DNA of 64,000 nucleotides. Source: Neurospora crassa OR74A (taxonomy: Eukaryota > Ascomycota > Sordariomycetes > Sordariales > Sordariaceae). Under the pieces are notes generated by a model. The model ran no database searches, had not been told where the DNA came from, and worked only from the letters and a program-made list of their open reading frames with translations. Below, in pieces: positions 32,980-45,400 of the stretch (positions are counted from its first letter, which is position 1; each line of letters begins with the position of its first letter). The DNA is taken from the NCBI RefSeq assembly GCF_000182925.2, contig NC_026501.1:4381917-4445916 (forward strand), in the 5' to 3' direction. The position numbers and the translations under genes were made by a program.

Positions 32980-34703
32980 CTACTGCATCTCAACATCCGG
33001 AGTCGCCGTCTCCTCCTCATCTCCCCAAAGACCATCCAGCTTGAACTCCTTGGCCCACTCGGTCACGATCACCTTCTGATCCGCTAGGGGCTCATCAGCG
33101 GTAGCAGACTTGCCGCCAGCAGGAGCAGGAGCAGTGGCGGTACCAGCCACAGCCAAGACGGGAGCATCGATCCAGCCCTGGATACGACCGTCGCGCCAGT
33201 CGGTCACGACAGTCATGGCAGCGGCTTGGATATTGGGGATACCGCCCCTGCCCAGCCTGCCGCGCTTGCGGGCAACCTGGACAAGGAAGTCCATGGTGGG
33301 GTCGCCGTTGTTGGGGTCGCGCAGCAAGGGGGGAAGGTCGTACACCTTCATCATCTTGTCCATCAACTCGGGGGTGGCCGACAGGCGCTTGAGCAGCAGC
33401 GTCACGGCGGGGACCGGGTCCTCGATCTGCTTGGGCGGGATGGCATTAAGGAGCACCAGGTGGGCGTGCGCCTCGGTCTGGTTCTTGGGGGTGAAGGTCG
33501 AGTTGCCGGCAGTGGAAGGGAACACGATACCGGGCGAGTCGAGCAGCGTCAGCTTGCTGTCGATCTTGACCTGGCGGATCGAGGTGGTGACGCCGGCCTC
33601 GGCGCCGGCCGGGCAGGCGTTGTGCTGGCCGCGGCTGTTGCTGAGGCGGGACAGGAGGGCGTTGATGACGGACGACTTGCCGACGTTAGGGTAGCCGATT
33701 ACGCCAACCTGGATGGAGCGCTTGAGGTTGCGCGAGACGGCGTACGACTTGAGCGCACGGAAGAGAGCCGCGCTGGTGCTTTGGACGGTAATGTCGCGGT
33801 GCTGGAAGGTGTGGGCGTTGGGGGCAGGGTTGGAGGCACGCAGCGGCAGCGTGGGGAAGTAGCGGCGCAGGTGGGTGAGCCAGCCGCGGAGGACCGGGGG
33901 AGGGATCAGATCGACCTTGTTGAGGATGAGGATCAGGCGCTTACCACCGTGGGCGGCGGCCATGACGGCGCGCTCGACGTCCCTCGAGCGGGTGCCTTCG
34001 GGATCACGGGCGTCGAGGACGTAAAGAATGACATCAGCCTGCTCAACAACCTGCTTGAAGACCTTGTCGAAAGCCTTGCGCGAGGAGGCGCCGCCGGGAA
34101 CCTCAATAACGCCGGACTGTGTGGGTTCGCCATCGGTCTCGTCGTCGGACTCGTCGTCATCGTCCATCTCGTCGCCGCTCTGGAGCTCGCGGTCGTACTG
34201 CTCGGCAGCTTTCCTGGCGCTGGCCACCAGGGCAGCGAGGGGGTTCGACTCATCGTCAACGTCGCTACCATCCTCCTCCATAGCATCGTCGTCGTCCATC
34301 AGATCGTCATCGAACGCCTCGACATCGCCCTCGGCGCCCGTCTTGGTGTCCTGGCCAGTCTTGGCCGCCTTGGCCATCTCACGACGCTTCTGCTCCTGTT
34401 CCTTTCTCCGAATGCGGTCCTCCTCGATCTGGTTCAACAGCTTCTCCTTGTAGGGGAAAAGGTTCGGGATACCCGGGTCCTTCTTGAGCTTGGAGCGCCA
34501 TTCTGGGTTCTTCTTGGCGAGCTTTCTGTCCTTGCGTTGCTTCGCGGCCGAGGCCTTCTGGATCTTGTGCCTGAGGCGTACGGGTGTACGCTTCGATTTC
34601 GGCTCTGTTTTTAAGTAACGTCAGTCAATGTGTTGATTGGAAGAATATGTTGTTCTCAGCGAAAGATTGACTGACTTTTGGGCTTTGTTATCGATCCGGC
34701 CAT
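32980..34703 (-). CDS. nug1: Nug1-type nuclear/nucleolar GTPase for 60S assembly
   Basis: Circularly permuted GTPase needed for maturation and export of the 60S ribosomal subunit. Exons are 34703-34676 and 34604-32980, giving 550 residues (yeast Nug1 has 520). The basic N-terminus (KRTPVRLRHKIQKASAAKQR) is followed by WRSKLKKDPGIPNLFPYK, conserved in the family. An acidic Asp/Glu stretch follows (about 105-170). The motifs come in permuted order: G4 NKVD (238-241), then G1 GYPNVGKSS (313-321), then G3 DSPG (365-368), then the KRGRLGRGGIPN segment. The protein ends in an acidic tail after VTEWAKEFKLDGLWG. Intron 1 (71 nt) joins SITKPK to KPKSKRTP; its donor GTCAGT is less usual than the others here. 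Codon use is strongly C/G-ending, so a 462-codon false frame is open on the opposite strand. Confidence 0.95.
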
Positions 34704-35559
34704 TTTGAAGATATGCTGCTCCTAATGTCAAAAAAGGAGGTACAGGAGGATAATTGAGGATGGGACAGCAAGGTAAAGCAGCAAAATCCGGTCGCTACTA
34801 TGGGCGGCTGTACTGATTGATGGTCGTCAAAAAATTAGAGTGGAGGAACGGTTTGTGCCACTGCTGACCGCCTAGATAAGCTCTGATAAAGCAGGGATCC
34901 GCCGTGTTGAACTCCACCAAGATTCCAGAAGTCCCCGCTTCGAATGTGGAGATGCGCGTGCCTGTAATTTACAGTCGTATTGTATGTTTGATTTGTGTTT
35001 AGCCAAACGTGGAATGTAAATTATATTGATACACTTATGGTGTGGTTGCGCTTGTTCTCTATATGTATATGAAGAATTATTGCTACCGACTCTTTACGCA
35101 AGTGGTTTGCATTGCCTTTCCAGAAAGAGGACTTTAGGTCGGTCCGTCTCAACAATCAAACACTTGTCTGCCATGACGATCCTCAAATCCATCGAACCGT
35201 CCGTCAAGGTGCAGTTCTGGATGCCATCAGTTCTGTCGTCAAGCACTTGTTTATACCACACATGGACGCTGTACGCTTTTTTTGAGTTTTTGGATCATCA
35301 TGGATTCAACAGAACACCGTGCCCCGCTCGCATAATTGATCGTCGCTTAAGCTGACAATGGCATTGCACTATGCAATGATTATCGGCAGAGCAGACACTC
35401 CGGACATTGGGTCATCTTGGCCTACGTAGACAAAGTCCTGAAGCAAAATAGCATGCTAGCATCGAATACGCATCAAGAAAGGGGGTTGTGGTGGGGAGGT
35501 AACATATCACCCAGAAACCACGCTTATCACGCTTCACATGAGGGAGTATCTTCAGAAAC

Positions 35560-37227
35560 TCTTCCGTAGGTATCCCCCATTTAGCGTAGAGAAAGACGGA
35601 AGAGACCGATTGTTTCCCAAGTTATCGCACCCTTCAATCGCTGTTCTCTTGTAAATGCATCCAGGACTTGCGAGTCAATTGTATCCTTGATCTGATGGGC
35701 CCTTTCAACGCGTTCAAGGAGCTAATTTATCGCTAATTACAACAACGACTCATCCTAACGCTGCTGGGACAGTTGCTAGTTGACCGTATCGAGGTTTCCG
35801 ATCGACCGGCACGCGAAGTGCTCCGCCTAAAACTCCTTTGCTGTTTCATACTGAACCCGAAGCACACGCTTTGCATCATCCATCAGGTCCATGTGCTGAT
35901 AGATAACACCAAGCTCGCCACTGGCTTCGATGCGCAGCTCACTTGATGCCGACATGGCCATTGCTTGCTCGAGCAGGTCTTTTGCCTGCTCATACTTGCC
36001 AAGGCGTCTGTGTGTACCACCGAGTTTGGTAAAAGCCAACTGTTTGTAACGGTCACCGCTCAGAATGGCACCGGAAGCAGCCCCTGATTCGCAAAAAGCA
36101 AGCGCACTGTTGAAGTTACGCATCGCCATTTCCAGATTTCCGCTATGCGTATATTGCTGTCCTTCTCCCATCAGTCTCTCAAAGGAGCGGACTACCTCCA
36201 CCATGTTTGCGAGCGACGAAGGTGGCTGGCTACCCACGTCCCGATATTGTTTGTAAGATTCTCCATCCGCAGGTCCAAGCACTGGCGCGTCTTGTATAAA
36301 TCCTCGGCTGGAATCAAAGTAGAAGAGAGTCGCATGCAAGGTATCTGCTGGCACTTTGGTCCTGTGGAGTACACCGGCTCCAACAGTGTAACTCATATCG
36401 CGAGTATGAAGCGCAGTCTCAACCTGCTTGATGTGAACATTCTTCCCGGTATTCTCGACGATGGAGTAAGACTGATGTGGGACATAGGCTGTCCCGTGGC
36501 TTTTCCCTGTGCCGCTCCAGGCGATCCTGTATTGGGCATATGGCGTGTCCAGCGCACCTTTGGCTTCCGGGTCTGTAACCGCATATTGGTGATCGCGGCC
36601 TTCACCCGCAAGAATCCAGCTTTGAGCAAAAGGTTGGTGTGAATGGATAGCAAAGTCACGGTTTCCTCTGTGACCATCCGGCAGCCAAACATGCAGTCGC
36701 CAAAGCTCATCAATCCTATTGTCTTTGATGAGGCTGCAAAGAGGAACGCTGAGGAAGCCTTGTGCACTACGGGACGCGCCCGGTAGAAGTGGCGCAAGGA
36801 CTGGGTCGGTAATTGCGTCTCTGACAAGCCCCCATACAAAGTCTAGATCGGCGCCATCAATAGGCTGGCCCTGTCGGGCCTTGTGACGCAGCACCGAGCC
36901 ACCAAGAGCGAGATGGACCAGTTGCCATGATGCTTGCGAATTGGGTGAGTTATCTTTGATTTGAAGAACAGCATTGTCGAGCCATTCCCTTATCGTAAAA
37001 GTGTCCCTCTTCGGCTGGATGATGAGCCCGGTGTTTGATATGATAGATCGTGCGTGGTCTGAAATACCTTCAGACACTTTTGTAGCCGCAATAACCCCAG
37101 TGATGATTTGGTTGAGCGTCGAGCGAGAAACATCGAGGTGTTGAGCCTCGTGGCCTTCATTATCAAGCTTGTTCGCAGTCATGGCCGCTGAGAGCGGGGA
37201 GATGTCAGCAATGCCATGGAAACACAT
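35560..37227 (-). pseudogene. cupin-like plus TPR protein, broken by in-frame stops
   Basis: The 5' part is open from 37227 to the stop at 35829-35827 (466 codons). It has an N-terminal helical region, then a beta-rich segment (HSHQPFAQSWILAGEG to SYTVGAGVLHRTKVPADTLH) that looks cupin-like. TPR helices follow (MRNFNSALAFCE, YEQAKDLLEQAMAM, SGELGVIYQHMDLMDDAKRV). The frame past the stop still reads as the next TPR units: EHFACRSIGNLDTVN, LLERVERAHQIKDTID and TWETIGLFRLSL. It is interrupted by stops beginning at 35829, 35778, 35757, 35739, 35724 and 35583, with no indel over these 82 codons. Such proteins are common in Sordariomycetes, and the full form carries more TPRs; this is my recall. 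The 5' part could still make a truncated protein starting at 37227 or at the second ATG (37182). The exact function of the family is unknown to me. Confidence 0.7.
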
Positions 37228-38206
37228 TACCGGGACTCAATCACTGCGACTTACTGGAATCAGGCACAGTCAAGTGAAACCAGCTGGGGTATCGGAAGCG
37301 TAACTGTGCGTGAGGTCGGGTATCAGAAGTGGAAAGGGAGATGAAGAGGACGGCAATCGGGTATCTTTTCAGCTGTTCATGGGTTTTGATAATGTCAAGA
37401 ATGAAGAGTCACAGTCTGCCCGATGCCCAAGGCATAATCCCCCGTTGGTTGTGAGCGGCTTCTGACCGTCCATTTCGTTCGAGATGTTGCCAATCGTGCC
37501 ACACCACAATGGTGCTCAGCCTCGGAGGCTCCAACCAACGAGGCAGGGTAGCAGGCTCAATTGGCCATCAACAACCCAGGCAAAAAACGTAGCGACCAAC
37601 GATCTAGAAAAGCGGTTGAGGGTCATAATGGCAAAGCTTAACTGCCACTCTTATTGTTTGCAAGTTCAGCCTTGGGGGTATCGGCTTGGCTGCCTGAGGG
37701 CTGACGTGATCAAAGGTGGTGTTTACGGGTGGATGACCTAAGCTGCCATGCGTTGCGGATTGCTTAATGCCGAACAAAAAATGGCAAGTGGCTGAATGAC
37801 TATGAGGGGTTCGTCAACCGGGATAACGACTGCCGATTCGATGCGAACAATGCCGCAGAGGGTTAGGGCTCTGGCTAATGTACTTGGCTGCCGATGCCGT
37901 CCGCCCGCCCCGAGTCATCCACGACGTCTCCCCCGATTCCGTCTTCACAACCCGGTCCCGTGTCAACCGATCCGATCACCGCAGCCAGGCACACCGTCAA
38001 TCTTCTGAATCGTTTTGATATTCGAGCTACTACTCAGTCCGTGGGGAACAGTAGGCTCAAGGTACGTCGACACCGGCATGACTAATAATCACCCAAATGC
38101 ACCATCATGCTGCCAACTTGGGTGTTCCATCTAGATCGCGACACCAAGAGAAAGACATGCAAAGGCGCAATATCATCTATTTCTTCTGACACTTGGTGTA
38201 GGCAAG
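37228..38206. promoter_or_regulatory. intergenic region upstream of the phosphatase gene
   Basis: This is a 979 bp divergent spacer between the broken TPR gene and the HAD phosphatase. I see no supported coding sequence. It should contain the phosphatase promoter and leader and the old promoter of the TPR gene. Confidence 0.4.
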
Positions 38207-40172
38207 ATGGGAAGCACCTTTATAGACACTTCGGGCGCGGACTTCTCCGCGCCCCCGGTTCGGGTCACCTTCGACGGCCTTTTGTTCGACATGGATGGCA
38301 CCATCATTGACTCTACCGCCGCTGTTGAGAAACACTGGGAGGCGTAAGTCCAAATTCCTCTTATGTCCATATGGCGTAGAATAGCAAGTAAGCTCGGTTT
38401 TACGAGCCCAACACGGAGATACACTCGAGTGTCTGTCCGGCCGTGGAAGATGCAGATAGCACAAGGCAAGATAGTCAAGAAGGGAAGCAGAGTATCCGTT
38501 ACCACGAAGATATTAGGAGTTATCACTTCGTGAATTTGATCTCGTATATACGATATATGAGAGTTACTGACAAATGTCCACATTAATAGCATCGGTAAGG
38601 AGATTGGGCACTCGCCCGAGGTCATCCTCCAGTAAGTCAATATCACCACCACCATACCTCCCGGTCACTCAACGATTACCGATGATTTCCAACTGACCCG
38701 TTAATCTCCTATGATTCAGGACCTCCCATGGCAGAAGATCCATTGATATTCTCAAAGAACTTGCCCCGGAGAAGGCAACTTTGGAGTGTAAGTCAGTTTG
38801 AAGTCTGGGCCGCAGGCAGGCCTGCAGTTAGTCAACCAAACCTAGGCAATACACCGCACTAACAACACTGAATCATGCCAGACGTTCAGCACATGGAGGG
38901 TCTTCTCCCTAAGAAGTATGGCGACGACGCGGTTGAGATCCCCGGCGCCCGCGCCCTGCTTCAAGACTTGATAGATCGTAAGAAGCCGTGGGCCATCGTT
39001 ACTTCAGGTACTTTGCCGCTCGTTTCTGGGGTAAGTGAACTCGTTGCTGTTACTCTTCATTCACTCCCCCTGTTAGACTTTTGCCAACTTTGTTCGAATA
39101 TGTTCTTCACTTTCCATTCTTGCATATCTACACATATCTCACCCCACATAACCTCTCTCATTTAACATAATCTTCATGCCGTTTCTTGGGAGTCACGCAT
39201 CATTTCATCCGTGCTTTTTATTATCAATGGCCCTCTGTCATTCAGCTGGGTTCCTCAGTCCTTCATACAAGTTATCACACTTCTTTACAATGGTCTTCTT
39301 GCCAGAGGTGCCATTGCTCTCCCGCATTCGCCCATCAGACTCATGTTCGAATTATATCTTGAACCACTCTTCTACCAACACTATTGATCGGTTTACTCTT
39401 GTGCTTCACTACATCCCGGTCCTATCGACTTCCTACATGGTCCCCTACATTCTCCCCGTACCATACTCTCTAATATTCACCATCGTTTTCACGGCTCAAA
39501 TTACTTTCCCATATGTCATCCCCCTTTCCACCCTTATAAACCCACTCACCTAGTCTGCGCCGCTCCCATCCAGCCATCAGTATCTATCTCCTCACCCCAT
39601 CCACTCCTAATTTGACTTTTACCTTAGCTTCCCTCACATCCCTTCCATTGTTTTTTCTCCTTACCTACCTGGTACCTGATAACCATTCAATTCTCAACTA
39701 TCTCCCATTGATGACTTCCCTGAACCCATCCTACCCCCCGTCAAGACCTCCTTACCACCTCACACTTCACCACCACTTTCCCACTTGCTCATATCCAACC
39801 TAGAAGCTAACACCTCAACAGTGGTTGGACGTCCTCTCCCTCCCCCACCCCGCGCACCTCATCTCCGCCGAATCCGTCGTGAACGGCAAGCCCGATCCTG
39901 CCTGCTACTTGCTCGGTCGCGAACGCCTCGGCCTCTCAAACCCAAACGTCGAGGTCTTAGTGCTGGAAGACGCGCCCGCGGGTATCCGCGCCGGCAAAGC
40001 CGCGGGCTGCAAGGTCATTGGCTTGGTCACCAGCCATACGGTTGAACAGGTGCTGGAAGCGGGTCCAGATTGGGTGGTGAGGGATTTAAGCAGTGTTAAG
40101 TTTGTGCCGGAGAGCAGCGGAGAGGGGAAGGTTACTTTGGAAATTAGGGATGCGTTGGTCTTGAAGAACTAG
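38207..40172 (+). CDS. HAD-family sugar- or glycerol-phosphate phosphatase (Gpp/Dog type)
   Basis: Cytosolic HAD phosphatase, most like yeast Gpp1/Gpp2 (glycerol-3-phosphate to glycerol) and Dog1/Dog2. Exons: 38207-38343, 38590-38631, 38720-38787, 38882-39030 and 39822-40172, giving 248 residues (yeast Gpp1 is 250). Motif I is FDMDGTIIDS with nucleophile D28 and acid D30. Motif II is IVTSGT, motif III GKPDP and motif IV LEDAPAGIRAGKAAGCKVIG. Each junction restores the family sequence: HWEA to IGKEIGHSPEVILQ, TSHGRRSID, LEYVQHMEG and LVSG to WLDVL. The start ATG follows a short CT-rich leader, and nothing conserved lies upstream. Intron 4 is 791 nt and intron 1 is 246 nt, both far longer than the others in the window. 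Sequence alone does not settle whether the substrate is glycerol-3-phosphate or 2-deoxyglucose-6-phosphate. Confidence 0.9.
39031..39821 (+). other. 791-nt pyrimidine-rich intron of the phosphatase gene
   Basis: It is bounded by GTAAGT and CTCAACAG with a GCTAAC branch motif near 39806. The plus strand is strongly C/T-rich and G-poor throughout. It contains stop-poor frames on the plus strand that are not protein-like. No conserved HAD residue is missing across it, so it hides no obligatory exon. Confidence 0.75.
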
Positions 40173-42423
40173 ACCTGGAGATTGGCAACATAAGAACGGA
40201 AAGGCTGGGTTGATTGTGGTAGATTAGACTTTGGAGCTGGAATTAGAGGAGAGTGCTGTCGGTGAAGCCATATAGAATAGAGGTTACTCCTTGCTTGTAG
40301 ACGAATCGACTGCTGTTGAGATTTCAAAGGAGAGGATATGTCTACCGATTGGGACGGTCGGTCGAATACTCTCTTGCTCTTTCATTGCCGTCAAGTGTAA
40401 GCAACGTTCCCGAAGTGAGGCCGAAGCTCTCATCCCTCTCTGTCTCTCTCTTTCTCTCTCATCTCGTCTTATCATTGGCTTCAGACAACATACACTCACA
40501 TTCTGGGTAGACTCGCCTCCCAGTTAAACTACTCTTACACTGTACTTCTGCTCATGGACTGATGTCGTACGGGACAAAATCACGCCAAGGCTCCCTCATC
40601 AGACATCAGACAGCCAAGACAGGATGATTTATCCAGACAGGCATACCGACAGGCATATAGAGAGACATACACATTAGACAGAGTCAAACAGCCAGTCAGA
40701 CACCCATATGCCTCTAATTAGACACCAATATGGCTTTCAAGAAATAAGGGTTCGAGACACGATCGCACCACCAAGACGAACAGGTGTTCTGTAGCCTGGT
40801 GGTGTATCCGCTCCCGAGTCTCTGTTTCTCATGTCGATTTCCGTTCGCCTCACATCACCTGATTCTCAATTCCGACCGATTCGTCTCAATAACAAAGGAT
40901 GCGAAGTCACCCAAGTATCTTGGGCTCATTCAGAAAAATATATGTTTCCATTCAGCCAAGCTCAGTTTGTCAACGAATGAAGCGAAGCTAAGCTTTCTCA
41001 ACCTTTCCCCATCCAGGCGGTTCCCAAGCGAGCCTCCCGTTACCTCATGACCACGCCTTATGCACCCATGTGTTCATTTCACCTTCACCACTCTTCCGGT
41101 CCTTAGAAGGGACGATCTCGCTCACGAACAATGAGGGGCTGTTTCATCTTAGTGCCGGATTTCGGTCGGTGAACTTCATGTCCTGTGGAAACCATGTCTC
41201 CATCGTGAAGCCAGCGCCTTGGCGTTGAAAAAAGAAAAGAAAAAAAAGGAAAGCAATAGGAGACTTGATGTCAGAACAACTCTCACTCCCCGTTTTCTCG
41301 GCATGAAGTAGCACCCTTTCGTTTTCCTCTGTCGTTTTTGGCTTGCTTAGGTACCCACCTACCTATCTTACCGAGGAGTTCCAAATGGGTTTCTCTTCTC
41401 CCTCAACAACTTCAAAGACTCGGAGAAACAACTGGGAAATGCCGTGTTACCATACGGTAATAGCAGATGCTCATCTCTGCTCTTTTGCTTGCTGGCTTGC
41501 CTGCTTGCTCGTCTACAAAGATGGATTCAAGACATGGCAAGACAAGGAAGAGAAAAGAGCACACCCAGCCACCACGAACGCGGCTCATCTGAATCTCCTT
41601 CCTTGCCCCCTTCCCCCATGGTCTAGTCCAGTCCGCGCTTTCGGTACCCAGCAGAGCGCAGTGTACGCATGAAGGTGCATCGTATATGGACGAAAGAAAA
41701 AACCACTTTCGACTGTCCCAATCTGAGCCTTTTTACCTTAATGAATTCCCAACCATCGGTATTCCCTGCACTGACTAGTACGTGGTCAATTTCGAGTCCC
41801 AGTAGACCGGTTCTTGTGCACAGAGAGAGTGGAACTAAAGGTGGCGAATTACAGGCCACGCTTTCATAGGTAGGTAGGTAGGAAGGAGTGGAAAACGGAC
41901 ATAATAGGACAGAAAATAAAAATAAAGAAAAATAAAAAGACACCAAGACAGAAGAAGGAGACGCGCACGAAGATTATCCACAACGGCAATTTGTTTCGCC
42001 TCTACGAGAGAAGGTTACATTCTCACTCATCACTAAATAAGTAGAATTTTTTTTCTTCTGTTTGGACCAGCATGTCAGTTAAAAGGTAAACACAAAAAAA
42101 ACACCGCACCGCACCGCACCGCACCGAACCGCATTGAAACTTGTGACAACGTGGAGTGTACATAGTGCAAGGAAGTGGAAAGGGGGGTGGAGGGAGGCTT
42201 GCGGTAGAAGGCTTGTCAGACATTTAAGCATCGCGGCATGACGATGGTCATGTGTGTTAAAACCAAAGTTGCCAAACAACACCACCGCGACTCACCCAAC
42301 CCGCAAACATAAATCCCTCAAGTTTCAAGATTGCAGTTTTAAGTGTCTGTACGAGTTCTCGCCGCTAGCGTGTCTCCGTGTCTCTTCGCAAAATCTCTTG
42401 CTCTCCAACATTCCCCCCAAGCG

Positions 42424-42424
<1 letters not shown>

Positions 42425-42462
<38 letters not shown>
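42425..42462 (+). repeat. GCAA tetranucleotide microsatellite
   Basis: About nine perfect units (AAGC phase) are flanked by GCGA variants on both sides. About 100 bp downstream lies a second tetranucleotide array, GGTA (42555-42579). Confidence 0.9.
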
Positions 42463-45400
42463 GAGAAGCAGCAGCCGTCGTTTGTTTCCGTAGGGCGCGA
42501 CTCTCATGCCGTCGCTTTCCTAGGTACGATCCTAGAAGTAGGTACCGTCTTATCGGTAGGTAGGTAGGTAGGTAGGTAGAGAGTCAAGGGTTATCGTTAT
42601 CAAAGAAGCCCATTTTCCTCTGACAACCGGAAGATGACGTCCGGGTTTCCTCCACTCAATCTCCCGAATGGGGGCCCCAGATGCCCTCACCGCCTGGCCC
42701 CCTTCTCCACGACAAATATACCAGAATTTTCGGGGGGACCCAGCAAGTAAAACGACACCAGCTTGGGTTTCCACAGCGCATTGTCGTAATTGCTATCCTG
42801 TTTCGAAAGCTTCACCCGATCCCTTTTCCTGCGTACTGTGCAAGACGCCGCCTCGACATTTACGACGTAGCGTAGCGTGGTCACTACTCTGTCGCCTCCC
42901 TCCCACCTGAGTTTTTCCATTCAAAGTGTGACACGACGATAGGTGATGGGCAGACAATCAGCTCTTGGCGTGCTCCTGTCTAACGTAGGTTGAACTCTTT
43001 TTGGCCTCCAGGCCGATGAGATGAGGAGGCAGAGTAGGATACTGATCATCCACCGGTCTCCATCTATACCCAGCCGAAAGCCAACTGGGCCCCCTCTCCC
43101 CCGTCCTCCTCATGTAGGTAGCTGTAGCCAGGTGTACTAGGCAGCCAAGTTGTCAGGCAGTTGAGGAGAGGTATGTACACAGCACTGTGTGTGTGTCCCC
43201 CCGTCCAAGTCAGTGTACTTCTGTTCAGCATCCATTATCTGTCCATTCAACGCTCACCACCTAGTCTCCATAAACTCGTCAGTGTCCATACCCCTCTTCC
43301 TTACCCGCCGCCTCGAAGCAGGGAATGTGGGAAGGGGAAAACTCCCTCTTACCTGCCATTCGTCAACGGCCTCGAACTCCTTGCTGAAGATGGTGTCATT
43401 GGCGACAGTACAGGCTTAGCCAATGCCGCCGACCTTTGTGTGGCTTTGTGGGGAGCAACAACATGAGGGGGGGTTAGGTCACATCCGGATAGTCCCCCCG
43501 AGACAGCAGTCAGAGCCCGTTCTCTCTCCCTCCCTCTGGTTGTCTCTTCTTCTCTTTTCGTCTCCGCTCTCGGTTCTGGGTGCCGAGACATAGGGTGACA
43601 CGGGTGAGATACCGTGTTGAGACGGAACAGGCGACGAGTAGGGCCAATCGTGTTCGTAGATGTATGGATATGAAGGCGAGAAGGGGGGGGTCCCCGTATG
43701 GGGTACAGATAGACCTGGATGAGAAAACACCATGCCTCGTGGCCCCTGTTTGAGCGAAGGGAAGAGCTTCTCCATGAGTTACCCCTGCTAGCATATTGTT
43801 ATGATTTCTGGTAGCCATTGAGCTCTGAGTTGTGTATGTACGCTTACCACCCCCGTATTGAAGAGCAAAAAGTTGATCTAAGGAGCTCTTCTTCCTAGGT
43901 AGGCTGATGCTGATCCCGATATCTCCCAGCGCATGAGGTCGGAGCAATCACTTTGCCCCCCGAGGCCTGAAGCTGATCAGCTGAGCGTTTTTCAACCATC
44001 TGCGTGAAACGGTATCTGTGGGCTTGCTGAAGCCCTACCAGGCTACCCTTCGAGCCCGGGTCTGGCCATGTTATCCGCTGGAGAAAAAGACGGGGACTAG
44101 GAAAGAACCTTGGGTCAGAACGCGAATTTTGAATTGGCCCCCAAAGCATCGTACGCACTCTTCTGTTCAATTCGCTGAACAGCGTGCTATGAACACAAAA
44201 AGAGAAACGAAAGAGTGGAAGATGGTTGCAGAGCAGATTGACACGAATGGCTGGTGAAAAAAGTTTTGCGCCGTCGTCATGCCGGTGATGGTCTTCTAGA
44301 CTGCCCTAGATGTCGACCTTGCGACAGTTTGGGGAAATTAAGTCGTCCTGGTGTTCCCGAAGGAGAGTGGCGGTGGCAACATCATTCGAGCCCGCAGCCT
44401 AGACTCATGTCCCGGGATTTTCGTTTTACCCGCAACATTGTACCATTAGCCAAACGAGCCGGTTAGCAGCGTTGATTTTTTTTCTTCTTTGATTGTTTGC
44501 GGCTGAGAATCACGCTGCCATCTCAACGGTTTATACCCACTTTCCGGAAAACCTGTGATATGAGAACCGCGTTCGCACAACGAATATTCGGTCCAAATTG
44601 CGCTTGCGCATCAATTTCTGCTCGTCTACCTCATAGCAGATATTCGTGTCTGCGGGTGATCGGCAGTGAACGACAATCCAACCAAATGGTAAGCTATAGT
44701 TTCGCCCCCGAAGCTCAGCCTGTCAGCTTATACACAAATTTACGACGTTTGTCGAGAACTTGTATAACTGCCTTCGAAAAAAAAAAAAAAAAAAAAGGAA
44801 AAAGAGAAAAGAAAAAAAGAAAAGAAAAGAAAAGAAACACCGGGATTCTCTAACTGCTCACGCCGTTGGACTGGAGAGATTTCTTCATCCAGATCGATGC
44901 TTGTATGCGTATAATTGGTCTGGTATACGGGCTGCAATTTGTTCCGAAAGCAAGTGTAAGACATTTCGGACTCAGATTGGTGGCTGTTCCTGGACAGGTA
45001 AACAGCCGCCCAAAATTATCATGAACTGGATGGAGTATGCCTTCATTTTTTTGGACACTGTCGCACTTCCGCCTGTCTCGACAGGGATGAACACAGAAGG
45101 AGGGACGACATCGGCCACCCGGTCCCGAAGAACAGGCGGGCGTTAATGATGAAATGACACCGGAACAGCTCCTGCAAGGTCCCGACTGCCTTTCGCAGGT
45201 GACAAAACGGCCCTGAGCTGATCAATGATCATTTTATGAAGCTGAATCGGTTCGTGCGCCAGAATCGGCCTTCCACGGGCGCGACGGAGCTTGCGAAATT
45301 CGATGCCCAAGAACTATGACCCCCTCGGGCAATTGCATCCTCCAATTCATTTGTCGACCGCAATAGATAGGGGCCGAAATTCTCGCGAACAAACGCTGTG

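Noticed and set aside
33226-34614. 462-codon open frame on the plus strand opposite nug1
   Set aside because: It is the antisense of a real GTPase gene with C/G-ending codons. The translation is Leu/Val/Gly/Ala-biased without motifs.
43479-43775. 98-codon minus-strand frame rich in Pro/Ser/Tyr that looked like a transcription-factor tail
   Set aside because: No domain, no splice context and a competing longer frame over the same bases (43510-43947). The support is too weak to list as a gene.
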